A stretch of 6,225 nucleotides of DNA, taken from the NCBI GenBank assembly GCA_903835865.1, contig CAILON010000194.1:1-6225 (forward strand). The letters run 5' to 3'. The translations under genes and the position numbers were made by a program. The DNA is from an uncultured beta proteobacterium (lineage in GTDB: Bacteria; Pseudomonadota; Gammaproteobacteria; Burkholderiales; Burkholderiaceae). Each line of letters begins with the position of its first letter. Position 1 is the stretch's first letter. Shown piece by piece: positions 5,372 to 6,225 of the stretch. The notes beneath the pieces are model-generated. The model worked only from the letters and a program-made list of their open reading frames with translations. It had not been told where the DNA came from and did not search any database.

Positions 5372-6225
5372 ATGTCACACGCTATTGCAGCAGCAGCCGA
5401 TCTCAATGCGCCACCAGTTACCAAAATATTGGCCGAGTTTGTTACCTCACATCCAAGTCAAGGGTGGACTCCAGAGGTTGAACATGAAGCCCATCGCACA
5501 TTTTTAAATTGGCTTGGCTGTGCTATTGGCGCAGCCAATCATGAAAGCGTTGAATCTTCCTTGGCTGCTATCCGTGAATTTCAACCCGCTCCACAAGCTA
5601 GTATTCTAGGGCGCAAAGATAAAGTCGATATGGGCGGCGCTGCCTTAATTAATGGCATTAGCTCACACACTTTTGACTTTGATGACACCCACCTCAAGAC
5701 TGTTATTCACCCTGCAGGGCCAGTAGCCTCAGCAATCTTGGCCTTAGGTGAGCATGTAAATGCAAATGGTCGCCAAATGATTGACGCACTCATTCTGGGA
5801 ATTGATGTTGCTTGCCGCGTAGGTAACGCAATGTACCCCGATCACTATCATCGCGGTTGGCACATTACAGGCTCCACAGGCATGTTAGGTTCAGCTGCTG
5901 CTTGCTCACGCTTGATGGGTCTTGACTTGCAAAAAACCACCATGGCTTTAGGCATTGCAGCCTCTCAACCAATTGGTATGCGTGAACAATTTGGCACGAT
6001 GACTAAGCCATTTCATCCAGGTGGCGCAGCCCGTGCAGGCCAACTCTCCGCACTCTTGGCTAAGCACGGCTTTACTGCAAGCCCTAAAGCACTGGAAGCG
6101 GGTCGTGGATACATGCAAACTGTTTCTACCAAATGCGACTGGTCAGAAATTGATCGCGCCCTTGGAAAATCCTTTGAAATTTCTTTGAATACTTACAAGC
6201 CTTTTGCTTGCGGCATTGTGATTCA
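5372..6225 (+). CDS. MmgE/PrpD family protein, 3' part beyond the right edge
   Basis: The frame is open from the ATG at 5372 to the window edge, giving 284 residues plus two bases; family members are usually around 450-480 residues, so about the last third is missing. Family signatures are clear: FLNWLGCAIGA (44-54), INGISSHTFDFDDTHLKTVIHP with the acidic DFDDTH at 102-107, HPAGPVASAILALGE (113-127), RGWHITGSTGMLGSAAA (161-177), and FGTMTKPFHPGGAA (207-220). The family includes 2-methylcitrate dehydratase (PrpD), cis-aconitate decarboxylase and many members of unknown substrate. There is no prpB or prpC in view, and the neighbour is a carboxylate receptor, so a true propionate-pathway role is not supported and the gene symbol is left blank. 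No signal peptide is seen, so it is cytoplasmic. It very likely works on the compound brought in by the Bug protein just upstream. Confidence 0.94.
   Translation, partial: MSHAIAAAADLNAPPVTKILAEFVTSHPSQGWTPEVEHEAHRTFLNWLGCAIGAANHESVESSLAAIREFQPAPQASILGRKDKVDMGGAALINGISSHTFDFDDTHLKTVIHPAGPVASAILALGEHVNANGRQMIDALILGIDVACRVGNAMYPDHYHRGWHITGSTGMLGSAAACSRLMGLDLQKTTMALGIAASQPIGMREQFGTMTKPFHPGGAARAGQLSALLAKHGFTASPKALEAGRGYMQTVSTKCDWSEIDRALGKSFEISLNTYKPFACGIVI

Noticed and set aside
1..6225. tRNA, rRNA, CRISPR, insertion sequences or attachment sites
   Set aside because: Almost the whole window is covered by ordinary genes, and no clover-leaf, spaced repeat array, transposase or terminal inverted repeat was seen.

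Overview
The window looks like chromosomal DNA from a betaproteobacterium of the order Burkholderiales. Base composition is moderate, estimated by eye at a little under 50% GC. Two solute receptors of the Bug (TctC-like) type, the short betaproteobacterial form of TrhO, and a pirin/CMD pair all fit this order. The moderate GC makes a freshwater lineage such as Polynucleobacter a reasonable guess, but the genus is inference from gene content and not from a marker gene. Coding density is very high, and no RNA gene, mobile element or CRISPR array was seen.

Left block, minus strand, read from about 3108 down to 1: a secreted Bug-type solute-binding protein, a carboxymuconolactone-decarboxylase-like (CMD) protein, a pirin, and a SAM-dependent methyltransferase that runs off the left edge. 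The gaps are 9, 22 and 3 bp with no terminator between genes, so this is almost certainly one operon. It joins uptake of an unknown organic acid to two small cytoplasmic proteins of redox or aromatic-type families.

Centre: a 71 bp divergent spacer separates this operon from trhO on the plus strand, which encodes the tRNA U34 hydroxylase. trhO converges on a small ABM-domain (antibiotic biosynthesis monooxygenase-like) gene on the minus strand. The two stop codons interlock over 4 bp, leaving no room for a terminator between them.

Right block, plus strand: an 89 bp spacer separates the ABM gene from a second Bug-type binding protein. A MmgE/PrpD-family gene follows it after 25 bp and runs off the right edge. 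The pairing suggests uptake and dehydration or isomerisation of a carboxylic acid.

Eight protein genes are supported, six complete and two cut by the window edges. Nothing clearly amounts to a new system. The most interesting points are the two unlike orphan Bug receptors, each heading its own small operon, the interlocked trhO/ABM ends, and a tiny stop-start relay between the CMD and pirin genes.
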